Below are positions 48,721 through 57,643 of a DNA stretch of 64,000 nt, piece after piece (the stretch's first letter is position 1; the number at the start of each line of letters is the position of its first letter). The notes below the pieces were generated by a model that worked only from the letters and a program-made list of their open reading frames with translations, searched no databases and was not told the DNA's origin. This DNA comes from Methylobacteriaceae bacterium. Its GTDB lineage: Bacteria > Pseudomonadota > Alphaproteobacteria > Rhizobiales > Beijerinckiaceae. The translations under genes were made by a program, and so were the position numbers. Where the stretch lies: the NCBI GenBank assembly GCA_020638135.1, contig JACKJE010000008.1, forward strand, positions 1 to 64,000, read 5' to 3'.

Positions 48721-50361
48721 TCAGCCCTTCACCGCGACGGCGCCGCCGAATTTCGCGCGCAGCTCGGTCTTGAGCAGCTTGCCGGTCGCGGTATGCGGCA
48801 GGCTCTCGACGAAGACGACATCCTCCGGCATCCACCATTTGGCGATGCGCGTCGACAGAAAGTCGAGGATCGATTCCTTGGTCGGATTGGCGCCGGGCTT
48901 GGGATGGACGAGCAGCAGCGGGCGCTCCTGCCATGTCGGATGCGGAATGGCGATGACCGCGGCCTCGAAGACGTCGGGATGCAGCAGCGCGAGATTCTCG
49001 ATTTCGATCGAGGAAATCCATTCGCCGCCGGACTTGATGACGTCCTTGAGGCGATCGGTGAGCTGCACGTAGCCGTCGGGGTCGATGGTGGCGACATCGC
49101 CGGTGCCGAACCAGCCGTCGTCGTCGACGACCTTGCCGCCCTCGCCCTTGAAATAGCCCGAGATGACCCAGTTGCCGCGCACCTTGAGTTCGCCGATCGA
49201 CTGGCCGTCGTGCGGCAGCGTCTCGCCGTCCTTGCCGACGAGTTTCAATTCGACGCCGCAGACCTGGCGGCCCTGCTTGACCTGCATGTCGACGATCTCG
49301 TCCGGCGTCGCATTCTCGTGCTTGGCGAGCGGCGAGCCGAGCGTGACGATCGGGCTGGTCTCGGTCATGCCCCAGGCGTGCAGCAGGAAGATGCCGAGGT
49401 CGTCGCGCACCTTCTGGATGGTGGCGCGCGGCGCGGCGGTGCCGCCGGAGAAGATCATCTTCAGCTTCAGTTTCGACAGGTCGAGCTTGCCCTTGTTGGC
49501 GTCGAGCCAGGCGAGGAAGTTCAGCCAGATCGTCGGAATGCCGCCAGCCTTGGTGCATTCTTCCTGCTCGAGCAGCGTGTAGATGCTCTCGGGGTCGAGC
49601 TTCGGCCCGGGCAGAACCAGTTTCGCCCCGCACATGGCGCAGGAGAAGGGAATGCTCCAGGCGTTGGCGTGGAACAGCGGCACGATCACCAGGATCGAAT
49701 CCTTGGCCGAAAAGGCCATGCCGTCGGCGGCGCAGGCGGCGAAAGCGTGCAGCAGCGTCGAGCGATGGCTGTAGAGAACGCCCTTCGGATTGCCGGTCGT
49801 GCCCGAGGTGTAGCAGAGCGTGCAGGCGGTGTTCTCGTCGAACTGCGGCCAGACATAGTCGGGCGAGACCTCGGCGAGCAGCGTCTCGTAGCACAGGAGA
49901 TTGCCGACCTTGACGGCGGGCAGGTCCCTGGCGTCGCACAGCGCGACCCATCCCTTCACCTTCGGCAGGTGCGGGGCGAGTTGCTCGACGAGGCCGACGA
50001 AGTCGAGATCGAAGAAGACGTAGCCGTCGTCGGCATGGTCGATGATGTAGACGAGCTGTTCCTGGAACAGCCTGGGATTGACCGTGTGCAGGACGCGGCC
50101 GGAGCAGGTGACGCCGTAATAGAGTTCGAGATGGCGCCACGAGTTCCAGGCGAGCGTGGCGACGCGGTCGCCATGGCCGACGCCCAGCTTGACGAGGGCG
50201 TTCGCCACGCGCTTGGCGCGCGTGGCGACTTCGCCATAGTTCGAGCGGTGGATGACGCCCTGCGGATCGCGCGAGACGATCTCGGTCTTGGCGTGCCAGG
50301 TCGCGACATAATCGACGATGTTGGAAATCAGCAGCGGGCGCTGCTGCATCAGGCCTAGCAT
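48721..50361 (-). CDS. Fatty-acyl-CoA ligase (DmdB/long-chain type)
   Basis: A 546-residue AMP-forming acyl-CoA ligase. P-loop 'CYTSGTTGNPKGVLYSHRS' near residue 187, 'WGMTETSPIVTLGS' (A5) and 'TGDVATIDPDGYVQLTDRLK' (A7-A8) are intact, with the catalytic lysine in 'TATGKLLKTELR' near the end. The N-terminus 'GLMQQRPLLISNIVDY' is typical of the group annotated as 3-methylthiopropionyl-CoA ligase or long-chain ligase; substrate cannot be fixed. ATG 50361 follows 'AAGAGGAGGACGCC'. The next upstream gene encodes a periplasmic binding protein, 25 bases away. Confidence 0.9.
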   Translation of the reverse strand: MLGLMQQRPLLISNIVDYVATWHAKTEIVSRDPQGVIHRSNYGEVATRAKRVANALVKLGVGHGDRVATLAWNSWRHLELYYGVTCSGRVLHTVNPRLFQEQLVYIIDHADDGYVFFDLDFVGLVEQLAPHLPKVKGWVALCDARDLPAVKVGNLLCYETLLAEVSPDYVWPQFDENTACTLCYTSGTTGNPKGVLYSHRSTLLHAFAACAADGMAFSAKDSILVIVPLFHANAWSIPFSCAMCGAKLVLPGPKLDPESIYTLLEQEECTKAGGIPTIWLNFLAWLDANKGKLDLSKLKLKMIFSGGTAAPRATIQKVRDDLGIFLLHAWGMTETSPIVTLGSPLAKHENATPDEIVDMQVKQGRQVCGVELKLVGKDGETLPHDGQSIGELKVRGNWVISGYFKGEGGKVVDDDGWFGTGDVATIDPDGYVQLTDRLKDVIKSGGEWISSIEIENLALLHPDVFEAAVIAIPHPTWQERPLLLVHPKPGANPTKESILDFLSTRIAKWWMPEDVVFVESLPHTATGKLLKTELRAKFGGAVAVKG

Positions 50362-50386
50362 GGCGTCCTCCTCTTGGATGTCCCCG

Positions 50387-51589
50387 TTAGTGAACTTCGA
50401 CGGCGCGAACGATGTTCCATTTCGCGCCGTCGAATGTCTGGATCATCAGTTTCTTGATCGGCGAATAGTCGGTCGGCTTCGTGGAGTAGCTGACGCCGTC
50501 GAGAAGCGCCGGCGCCGCGATGCTCTTCATGCTGGTCGCCTTGGCGACGACATTCTCGGGGGTCAGATCATCGCCGCAGGCCTGCAGAAGCTTTTCGAGC
50601 GTCACGACCCAGGAATAGGCGCTGAAGCCGATTTCGTTCAGCGGGTCTTCGCCCGGCAGGTATTTCTGCATGAAGGCCTTGTAGGCGACGACGCCGGGAT
50701 CGTTGGCGTTGGCCGGATCGCCGGAGCGCTTGGTGCCGCTCGCGGTCATGATGCCCTTGGCGTTGTCGAGGCCGGCGGCCCGCAGCACCGGCTGGCCGAC
50801 CGAATTCGACACGACGATGTGCAGCGGCTTCCAGCCGATCTCGGTCAGCTTCTTCATGACCTGCGCGGTCGTCTTGCCGAGGCTGGCGTCGAGCAGCACG
50901 TCGGCGCCGCTCGCCTTCAGCGCGAGGATCTGCGAATCGACGGTGGGATCGATCGCCTCGAAGGTCGCCTCCTTGACGATCATAGTCGCGGCCTTGGGCC
51001 CAAGTTTCGCCTTGAAGCCCTTGATGTAGTCGCGGCCGAAATCGTCGTTCTGCATCAGGATAGCGACCTTGGCGTCCGGCTTCTCCTCCATCAGATATTG
51101 CGCGTAGACCTCGCCCTCGGTCGAATAGACCTGCAGGATCGGCGTCGTCCATGGGAAATTCCGGGGATCGTTGAACTTCGAGGCGCCGGTCGACAGCATG
51201 AGCTGCGGCACCTTCTTGGACTTGAGATATTTCTGCACCGCCGATTGTCCGGCCGTGCCCGAGGAGCCGAACATGAAGAGTACGCCGTCGCTCTCCACCA
51301 GCTTGCGCGTCTGCTCGACGGTCTTCGGCGGCGAGTAGGCGTCGTCGAGCGAGATCAGGTTGATCTTGCGCCCGTTGATCCCGCCCTTTTCGTTGACCAT
51401 CTGAAAGTAGGCGGAATGCACGCGGCCCATGATGCCGTAGATCGAGACGGGGCCCGAATAGGGCATGGTCTGGCCAATCTTGATCTCGGTGTCGTTCGCG
51501 CCCTGCGGCCCGTATTTTTTCTGCGCGGTCGCCGGCGCGGCGAACGCGAGTGCGGCGGCGAGCGCCAGCGCTGTGATCGATGCTTTCAT
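50387..51589 (-). CDS. Branched-chain amino acid-type ABC substrate-binding protein, solitary
   Basis: A 400-residue periplasmic binding protein (Peripla_BP_6 type). A signal peptide ('ITALALAAALAFAAPATA' region, cleavage near ATA-QK) precedes 'IKIGQTMPYSGPVSIYGIMG'. Such proteins also bind aromatic or short-chain acids in soil alphaproteobacteria. No permease or ATPase gene is adjacent; instead two acyl-CoA ligases flank it, suggesting that it captures an organic acid later activated to its CoA ester (inference). ATG 51589 follows 'AGGGAGGACGTC'. Confidence 0.9.
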   Translation of the reverse strand: MKASITALALAAALAFAAPATAQKKYGPQGANDTEIKIGQTMPYSGPVSIYGIMGRVHSAYFQMVNEKGGINGRKINLISLDDAYSPPKTVEQTRKLVESDGVLFMFGSSGTAGQSAVQKYLKSKKVPQLMLSTGASKFNDPRNFPWTTPILQVYSTEGEVYAQYLMEEKPDAKVAILMQNDDFGRDYIKGFKAKLGPKAATMIVKEATFEAIDPTVDSQILALKASGADVLLDASLGKTTAQVMKKLTEIGWKPLHIVVSNSVGQPVLRAAGLDNAKGIMTASGTKRSGDPANANDPGVVAYKAFMQKYLPGEDPLNEIGFSAYSWVVTLEKLLQACGDDLTPENVVAKATSMKSIAAPALLDGVSYSTKPTDYSPIKKLMIQTFDGAKWNIVRAVEVH

Positions 51590-51614
51590 GACGTCCTCCC
51601 TCTGTGGTCATCCT

Positions 51615-51757
51615 CCCTCTCCCGTGGAACGGGAGAGGGTGGCCCTGCGAAGCAGGGTCGGGTGAGGGCGCCGCGACGACCACTGTTGATTGCCGCGGCG
51701 CCCTCATCCGTCACGCCTTCGGCGCGACACCTTCTCCCGCGCCGCGGGCAGGCTTCG
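51615..51757. repeat. Palindromic repeat, 'CCCTCTCCCG' family
   Basis: A perfect hairpin with arms 'CCCTCTCCCG' (51615-51624) and 'CGGGAGAGGG' (51630-51639) starts the element; 'GGTGAGGGCGCCGCG' and 'CGCGGCGCCCTCA' form the central pair. Related to 36247-36424 and 57488-57636. No gene within. Confidence 0.75.
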
Positions 51758-51759
51758 CC

Positions 51760-53310
51760 TCAAACGATCCTGCTCTTCTTGTCGCCCCAGTAGCGGTCGC
51801 GCAGCAGGCGCTTGTAGAGCTTGCCAGTCGGCAGGCGCGGCAGCTCCTCGGCGAAGTCGATGGAGCGCGGAACCTTCTGGCGCGACAGATGCTGGCCGCA
51901 GAAGTCGATCAGCTCCTTCTCGAATTCCGGTCCGATCGCGACGCCGGGCATGGGCTGGACGACCGCCTTCACCTCCTCGCCGAGATCGACATTGGGCACG
52001 CCGAACACGGCGGCGTCGGCGACCCTGGGATGGGTGATCAGCAGGTTCTCGCATTCCTGCGGATAGATGTTCACGCCGCCGGAGATGATCATGAAGGTCG
52101 CGCGATCCGTGAGATAGAGATAGCCGTCATCGTCGACATAGCCGACATCGCCGACTGTGCTCATCGTGCCGTCCGGCGAACGCGTCTCCTTGGTCTTTTC
52201 GGGATCGTTGAAATATTCGAACGGCGAGCCCGACTTGAACCAGAGCGTGCCGGACTGGCCATTGGGCACCGGATTCATCTCCTCGTCGAGCACATGCAGG
52301 TCGCCCATGATCAACTTGCCGACGGTGCCGCGGTGGGCGAGCCATTGCGGCGTGTCGCAGGCGGTGAAGCCCATGCCTTCGGTCGCGCCGTAATATTCGT
52401 GGATGATCGGCCCCCACCATTCGATCATCTGTTCCTTCACCTGCACGGGGCAGGGGGCTGCGGCGTGGATGGCGATCTCGAGCGACGACACGTCGTATTT
52501 CTTGCGCACCTCGTCCGGCAGTTTCAGCATGCGCGAGAACATGGTCGGCACGAGTTGCGTGTGCGTGACCTTGTATTGCTCGACCAACTGCAGGTAGTGC
52601 TCGGGATCGAAGCGCTCCATCACGATCACCTTCGCGCCCTTGGAGATCGCGAGATTGACCGCGGCCTGCGGCGCCGAATGATAGAGCGGCGCCGGCGAGA
52701 GGTAGATCATGCCCTCGCGATAGCGCCAGAGGTTGTCGAGAAATTCGAACAGCGGCAGGCGCTGCTCCGGCGGCTGTTCGGGCAGGGGGCGCAGAATGCC
52801 CTTCGGCCGGCCCGTTGTGCCCGAGGAATAGAGCATGGCCGTGCCGAGATACTGGTCTGCGATCGGCGTCGAGGGAAATCTTTTCGTGGCTTCCTCGAGG
52901 TTCAGCACTTTGTCGCCGTCGCCGGGGCCGTCGACGATCAGCGTCAGTTCGACCTTCGGGCAATCCTTCAGCGCCTCCATCGCCACGTCCCGCTTGGCCT
53001 GCGACGTGATCAGGATCTTCGCCTCGCAATTGTTGACGATATAGGCGAGCTCCTCCGGCGTCAGGAAGGAATTGACGCAGGTGAAGTAATAGCCCGAACG
53101 CTCGCCGACGCCGCAGCATTCGACGTAGCGCGCATTGTTCTCCATGAAGACGGCGTAGTGATCGAGCCGCTTCATGCCACGCGCGCGGAAGAGATGCGCA
53201 AGGCGGTTCTCGCGCGCTTCCAGTTCGCGATAGGTGATCGTCTCGCCGGAGGAAGCCATGATGATGGCCGGCTGATCGGCCTTCGTCGTGGCGTAGACGC
53301 CTGGATACAT
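51760..53310 (-). CDS. Acyl-CoA synthetase (AMP-binding)
   Basis: A 516-residue AMP-forming ligase. P-loop 'MLYSSGTTGRPKGILRPLPE', 'YYGATEGMGFTACDTPQWL' (A5) and 'VGDVGYVDDDGYLYLTDRAT' (A7) are clear, and the catalytic lysine lies in 'RLPTGKLYKRLL'. The 'SGGVNIYPQECENLL' loop is normal for the family. It would activate a carboxylic acid to its CoA thioester; acid unknown. ATG 53310 follows 'CGGGAGGACAAA'. It probably begins a loose minus-strand set with the binding protein and second ligase, though a repeat of about 140 bases intervenes. Confidence 0.9.
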   Translation of the reverse strand: MYPGVYATTKADQPAIIMASSGETITYRELEARENRLAHLFRARGMKRLDHYAVFMENNARYVECCGVGERSGYYFTCVNSFLTPEELAYIVNNCEAKILITSQAKRDVAMEALKDCPKVELTLIVDGPGDGDKVLNLEEATKRFPSTPIADQYLGTAMLYSSGTTGRPKGILRPLPEQPPEQRLPLFEFLDNLWRYREGMIYLSPAPLYHSAPQAAVNLAISKGAKVIVMERFDPEHYLQLVEQYKVTHTQLVPTMFSRMLKLPDEVRKKYDVSSLEIAIHAAAPCPVQVKEQMIEWWGPIIHEYYGATEGMGFTACDTPQWLAHRGTVGKLIMGDLHVLDEEMNPVPNGQSGTLWFKSGSPFEYFNDPEKTKETRSPDGTMSTVGDVGYVDDDGYLYLTDRATFMIISGGVNIYPQECENLLITHPRVADAAVFGVPNVDLGEEVKAVVQPMPGVAIGPEFEKELIDFCGQHLSRQKVPRSIDFAEELPRLPTGKLYKRLLRDRYWGDKKSRIV

Positions 53311-53466
53311 TTTGTCCTCCCGTTTTCTTGGGCGCCAGTCTAGGCGGGAACCGGGGCCAGCGGAAGTCGTCCGACAATTCCGTATGGTGAAAATCGCAGA
53401 GGCGCCATCCGCCTGTTGATGCGGCGTTCTGCGGCTTTGACAGCGCCGGTCCGAACGCCTAGGCAG

Positions 53467-53484
53467 ACGTCACAAAACTGTCAC
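53467..53484 (+). promoter_or_regulatory. PHO-box-like site upstream of the phosphate genes
   Basis: Two 7-base direct repeats, ACGTCAC (53467-53473) and CTGTCAC (53478-53484), separated by AAAA. This matches the PhoB binding pattern of two CTGTCAT-like heptamers spaced by four bases, with an 11-base repeat period. It ends 24 bases before the DUF47 start codon. The match to the family of downstream genes (phosphate transport) strengthens the call. Confidence 0.65.
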
Positions 53485-53508
53485 CCGATGGTCATGAAGA
53501 GGGCTGCG

Positions 53509-54153
53509 ATGCTCGGCTGGTTTCAGAAGCTGATGCCCCGCGAAGACAATTTCTTCGACATGTACATGCGCCACATGGCGACGGTGACGGCGGGCGCCGT
53601 CGAATTGCGCGGCCTGTTGCGCAGGGAGGGCGATTTCGCGGCGCATGCCTCGGAGATTGGGCGACAGGAACGGCTTGCTGACGAAATCATGCGCGAAATG
53701 CTGCTGGCGGTGCGGCGCACCTTCATCACGCCGTTCGACCGCTCGGATGTCGCCGGCCTCGGCACCGCGCTCGACGACGCCATCGATCAGATCCAGCGTT
53801 GCGCCAAGAAGATGGACCTGTTCGACATGCGCTCCTTCGAGCCGAAGATGGTCGAAATGGGCGAGGTGATCGTCGAGGCGTCCGAGCTGGTCGGGCGCAT
53901 GGTCGCCATGCTGCCGGACATGCGCGCCAACAATGCGCGGATTTCCGCGCTCAACGTCCAGATGGCCAAGCTCGAGGAAAAAGCCGACGAGTTACACGAC
54001 CAGGGCGTGAAGGCGCTCTATCTGGCGCACCGCACCGCCGATCCGATGGCCTATGTCGTGGGCGGCGAGATCTACGACCATCTGGAAAAGGCGGTAGACC
54101 GGCTGGAGGACATCGCCAACCGGATCGTCGATATCGTGATCGAGCATATGTGA
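53509..54153 (+). CDS. DUF47 family PhoU-like protein
   Basis: A 214-residue all-helical protein of the DUF47 (YkaA) family, related to PhoU. It opens 'MLGWFQKLMPREDNFFDMY', typical of the family, and contains 'RRTFITPFDRSDVAGLGTAL' and 'DAIDQIQRCAKKMDLF' near residues 70-105. These proteins accompany and probably regulate low-affinity Pit phosphate transporters. ATG 53509 is chosen over upstream in-frame ATGs because 'AAGAGGGCTGCG' precedes it. The pit gene follows 10 bases downstream, so the two form an operon behind a PHO-box-like site. Confidence 0.92.
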   Translation: MLGWFQKLMPREDNFFDMYMRHMATVTAGAVELRGLLRREGDFAAHASEIGRQERLADEIMREMLLAVRRTFITPFDRSDVAGLGTALDDAIDQIQRCAKKMDLFDMRSFEPKMVEMGEVIVEASELVGRMVAMLPDMRANNARISALNVQMAKLEEKADELHDQGVKALYLAHRTADPMAYVVGGEIYDHLEKAVDRLEDIANRIVDIVIEHM

Positions 54154-54163
54154 GCCGGCCGCC

Positions 54164-55162
54164 TTGACCGCCACACTCTCCGTCCTCGTCTTTCTCATCA
54201 TCGTCGCGCTGGTCTTCGACCTGCTGAACGGCTTGCACGACGCCGCGAATTCCATCGCCACAATCGTCTCGACGCGCGTGCTGCGGCCGCAATTCGCGGT
54301 AGCCTGGGCGGCCTTCTTCAATTTCATCGCCTTCCTGTTCTTCGGCCTGCATGTCGCGCAGACCGTGGGCACCGGGATCGTCGCGCCCTCGATCGTCGAC
54401 GATCACCTGATCTTCGGCGCGCTGATGGGCGCGATCTCGTGGAACCTGATCACCTGGTGGGCCGGCATTCCCTCCAGTTCCTCGCATGCGCTGATCGGTG
54501 GGCTGGTCGGGGCGGGCGTCGCCAAGGGCGGGCTGTCGGCAATCGTCTGGGCGGGCCTCACCAAGACGGCAGTCGCCATCGTCGGCTCGCCGCTGGTCGG
54601 CTTCATCCTCGCGCTGTTCCTGGTGCTGGCGGTCTCCTGGATTTTCGTGAAAGCCTCGCCAGTCGCGGTCGACCGCTATTTCCGCAGCCTGCAATTCGTC
54701 TCGGCCTCGCTCTATTCGCTGGGCCACGGCGGCAATGACGCGCAGAAGACCATGGGCATCATCGCGGTGCTGCTGTTCACGCACGGCCAGACGGGCGGCC
54801 AATTCCACGTGCCCTTGTGGGTGGTGCTCGCCTGCCAGACAGCGATGGGCCTCGGCACCTTGTTCGGTGGCTGGCGCATCGTTCACACGATGGGCTCGCG
54901 CATCACGCGGCTCCAGCCCGTGCAGGGTTTTTGCGCGGAAACCGGCGGCGCGCTGACCCTGTTCGGTGCGACCGCGCTCGGCATTCCCGTCTCGACCACG
55001 CATACGATCACCGGTTCGATCATCGGCGTCGGCGCAGCGCGGCGCATGTCGGCGGTGCGCTGGAGCGTGGCGCAGAACATTGTCGTCGCCTGGGTCGTCA
55101 CGCTGCCGGCGGCGGCGCTGATCGGCGCCCTGTTCTACTGGATCGCGACGCTGATCTTCTGA
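54164..55162 (+). CDS. pit: Inorganic phosphate transporter, Pit family
   Basis: A 332-residue inner-membrane proton-phosphate symporter with about ten spans. The PiT signatures are present twice, as the inverted-repeat fold requires: 'NGLHDAANSIATIVSTRVL' near residue 22 and 'GHGGNDAQKTMGIIAVLLF' near residue 188. 'GIPSSSSHALIGGLVGAG' and 'GIPVSTTHTITGSIIGVG' are the paired transport loops. The start appears to be TTG 54164, ten bases after the DUF47 stop. Control by PhoB is suggested by the upstream site. Confidence 0.93.
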   Translation: MTATLSVLVFLIIVALVFDLLNGLHDAANSIATIVSTRVLRPQFAVAWAAFFNFIAFLFFGLHVAQTVGTGIVAPSIVDDHLIFGALMGAISWNLITWWAGIPSSSSHALIGGLVGAGVAKGGLSAIVWAGLTKTAVAIVGSPLVGFILALFLVLAVSWIFVKASPVAVDRYFRSLQFVSASLYSLGHGGNDAQKTMGIIAVLLFTHGQTGGQFHVPLWVVLACQTAMGLGTLFGGWRIVHTMGSRITRLQPVQGFCAETGGALTLFGATALGIPVSTTHTITGSIIGVGAARRMSAVRWSVAQNIVVAWVVTLPAAALIGALFYWIATLIF

Positions 55163-55308
55163 TCCGTTCCGCTCAGCGAACCAATCCGCCGCGCAGGGCT
55201 CATGACCGCCATGCGGGAAGGGCCTTTCGCATTTCGGATTTTCGCGTATTGTGCCTGCCGATTTAAGCGGACGATTAAATCGTGATCCGCATCGGGAGGC
55301 AGTCAGGG

Positions 55309-56094
55309 ATGGAACTCAACAACCAGATTTCGGCCGTCGTGACTGGCGGCGCCTCGGGCCTCGGCGCGGCGACGGTCCGCATGCTGGCGGCGCACGGCGT
55401 TAAATGCGCTATCTTCGATCTCAACGAAGAGCTCGGCGAAAAGCTCGCCAAGGAAGTCGGCGGCGTCTTCTGCAAGGTCAACGTCGCCTCGACTGAAGAC
55501 GTCGACGCGGGCTTCGCCAAGGCCCGTGCCGCTAACGGCCAGGAGCGCATTCTCGTCAATTGCGCGGGCGTCGGCGGCGGGGCGTCGAAGACCGCCTCGA
55601 TCGACCGCGAGACCAAGAAGCCGAAGGAATATCCGCTCGACAATTTCGAGCGCATCATCAATGTCAACCTGATCGGAACGTTCCGCTGCATCACCAAGGC
55701 GGCCGCCGGCATGCTGAACCTGCCGGTGCTGCCCTGCGGCGACCGCGGCGCGATCGTCAACACCGCGTCGGTCGCTGCCGAGGACGGCCAGATCGGCCAG
55801 GTCGCCTATACCGCCTCGAAGGCCGGCGTCGTCTGCATCACGCTGGTGGTGGCGCGCGATCTCTCGGATTCGCAGATCCGCTGCAACACGATCCTGCCAG
55901 GCATTTTCGACACGCCGCTCTTGGCGCGCGCGCCGGAGAACGTGAAGGCGGGGCTCGCCGCCATGGTGCCGCATCCCAAGCGCCTCGGCCGCGCCGAAGA
56001 ATATGCGCAGCTCGCGCACACCATGATCACCTGCGGCTATTTCAACGGCGAGGACGTGCGCCTCGACGGCGCGATCCGCATGGCGCCGCGGTGA
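55309..56094 (+). CDS. SDR family 3-hydroxyacyl-CoA dehydrogenase-like protein
   Basis: A 261-residue SDR resembling HSD17B10/type II 3-hydroxyacyl-CoA dehydrogenases. Cofactor site 'VVTGGASGLGAATVRMLA' near residue 10, 'NCAGVGGG', catalytic Ser in 'IVNTASVAAEDG' and Tyr-x3-Lys in 'YTASKAGV' are intact. 'LPGIFDTPLLARAPENVK' near residue 200 is typical of this subgroup. With the thiolase gene downstream (154 bases, repeat between) it could supply the last two steps of an acyl-CoA beta-oxidation spiral. ATG 55309 follows 'GGGAGGCAGTCAGGG'. Confidence 0.88.
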   Translation: MELNNQISAVVTGGASGLGAATVRMLAAHGVKCAIFDLNEELGEKLAKEVGGVFCKVNVASTEDVDAGFAKARAANGQERILVNCAGVGGGASKTASIDRETKKPKEYPLDNFERIINVNLIGTFRCITKAAAGMLNLPVLPCGDRGAIVNTASVAAEDGQIGQVAYTASKAGVVCITLVVARDLSDSQIRCNTILPGIFDTPLLARAPENVKAGLAAMVPHPKRLGRAEEYAQLAHTMITCGYFNGEDVRLDGAIRMAPR

Positions 56095-56107
56095 ACATCA
56101 AAAAAGC

Positions 56108-56209
56108 CCTCACCCTGAGGAGCAATGCGCAGCATTGCGTCTCGAAGGGCGAGGGCGCCACTGGAGCATGCTTCGAGACGCCGCCTTCGGCGGCTCCTCA
56201 GCATGAGGG
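56108..56209. repeat. Palindromic intergenic repeat (CTGAGGAGC family)
   Basis: Head-to-head units 'CCCTGAGGAGCAATGCGCAG' ... 'GTCTCGAAGGGCGAGGG' and 'GCATGCTTCGAGACGCCGCC' ... 'GGCTCCTCAGCATGAGGG'. It lies between two co-directional genes, so it might attenuate rather than end transcription. Confidence 0.8.
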
Positions 56210-56248
56210 ATTGGTAATTCCGGACAAGAACACGAAAGGAAACACCCA

Positions 56249-57478
56249 ATGAACGAAGCCTGGATCATCGATGCGTGCCGCACGCCGCGCGGCATCGGCA
56301 AGGCCGGCAAGGGCGCGCTGTGGGACGTGCATCCGCAGCAGCTCGGCTCGACCGTGCTCAAGGCCATCGCCGAGCGCAACAAGCTCGACACGAAGGAAGT
56401 CGGCGACATCATCTGGGGCACGGCTTCGCAGGTCGGCCAGCAGGGCGGCGATCTCGGCCGCATGTCGGCGCTCGACGCCGGCTACGACGTGAAAGCGTCG
56501 GGCATCACCATCGACCGTTTCTGCGGCTCAGGCATCAGCGCGGTGAATTTCGCCGCCGCCTGCATTATTTCCGGCATGGAAGACCTCGTCATCGGCGGCG
56601 GCACGGAAATGATGTCGATGACGGGGCGCCGCGACGGCCCGATGATCATGGACCAGGGCAATATGCGCCTGCGCCTGCATCACCCGCAGACCCATCAGGG
56701 CGTGTGCGCCGACGCGATTGCGACGCTCGAAGGGATTTCGCGCGAAGCTCTTGATGAAGTGGGCTACATCTCGCAGCAGCGCGCCGATGTCGCGATCAGG
56801 GAAGGGCGCTTCAGCAAGTCGCTCGTGCCGGTCTACAAGGAAGACGGCACGCTGGCGCTTGACCGCGACGAATATCCGCGTCCGCAGACGACGCGCGAGG
56901 GCCTTGCCGCGCTCAAGGCGGCCTTCCCCGCGCTCGCCAATGCGCCGCTCGACGAGAGGGGCACGACCTATCTGTCGCTGATCAAGCAGGCCTATCCGGA
57001 CCTCGAGATCGAGTACAAGCATCACGCCGGCAATTCCTCGGGCGTGGTCGATGGATCTGGCGCGGTGCTGCTCGCCTCCTCGGATTATGCGAAGGCCCAC
57101 GGCATGAAGCCGCGCGCGAAAATCCGCGCGATGGCGAATATGGGCGACAGCCCGGAACTGATGCTGAACGCGCCGGTGCCGGCCGCGAAGAAAGTGCTCG
57201 AGAAAGCCGGTCTCAAGAAGGAGGACATCGACCTCTGGGAGATCAACGAAGCCTTCGCGGTCGTGGCGGAAAAATTCATGCGCGACCTCGATCTGGATCG
57301 TGAAAAAGTGAACGTCAACGGCGGCTCCATCGCGCTCGGCCATCCGATCGGCGCGACCGGCGCGATCCTGATCGGCACGGTGCTCGACGAACTCGAGCGG
57401 CGCGGCAAGCAGTTCGGCCTCGTGACGATGTGCGCGGCCGGCGGCATGGCGCCGGCGGTCATCATCGAGCGGATGTGA
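56249..57478 (+). CDS. Acetyl-CoA C-acetyltransferase (thiolase)
   Basis: A 409-residue thiolase. The acyl-accepting cysteine lies in 'TIDRFCGSGISAVNFAAAC' near residue 92; 'INEAFAVVAEKF', 'NGGSIALGHPIGATGA' (His) and the second cysteine in 'VTMCAAGGMAPAVIIERM' complete the active site. It degrades 3-ketoacyl-CoA or condenses acetyl-CoA. Sequence pattern ('WIIDACRTPRGIGKAGKGAL') resembles the FadA/FadI-like degradative group in alphaproteobacteria. Start ATG follows 'CGAAAGGAAACACCCA'. Confidence 0.93.
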   Translation: MNEAWIIDACRTPRGIGKAGKGALWDVHPQQLGSTVLKAIAERNKLDTKEVGDIIWGTASQVGQQGGDLGRMSALDAGYDVKASGITIDRFCGSGISAVNFAAACIISGMEDLVIGGGTEMMSMTGRRDGPMIMDQGNMRLRLHHPQTHQGVCADAIATLEGISREALDEVGYISQQRADVAIREGRFSKSLVPVYKEDGTLALDRDEYPRPQTTREGLAALKAAFPALANAPLDERGTTYLSLIKQAYPDLEIEYKHHAGNSSGVVDGSGAVLLASSDYAKAHGMKPRAKIRAMANMGDSPELMLNAPVPAAKKVLEKAGLKKEDIDLWEINEAFAVVAEKFMRDLDLDREKVNVNGGSIALGHPIGATGAILIGTVLDELERRGKQFGLVTMCAAGGMAPAVIIERM

Positions 57479-57487
57479 TCGATGCTC

Positions 57488-57636
57488 CCTTCTCCCGCGA
57501 AGCGGGAGAAGGCGTCATGCGAAGCATGACGGATGAGGGCGGCGCCGAAACGGCAATGATCGTTGCGATCGCGAGGCCCTCACCCGACCCCTGCTGCGCA
57601 GGGGCCACCCTCTCCCGTTTCACGGGCAAGGGGAGA
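57488..57636. repeat. Palindromic repeat, 'CCTTCTCCCG' family
   Basis: Starts with the hairpin 'CCTTCTCCCGCGAAGCGGGA' (57488 on) and ends with 'CCCTCTCCCGTTTCACGGG' (57609-57627). It lies between the convergent thiolase and M20 peptidase genes. Same family as 15548, 36247 and 51615. Confidence 0.75.
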
Positions 57637-57643
57637 GCGCCCT

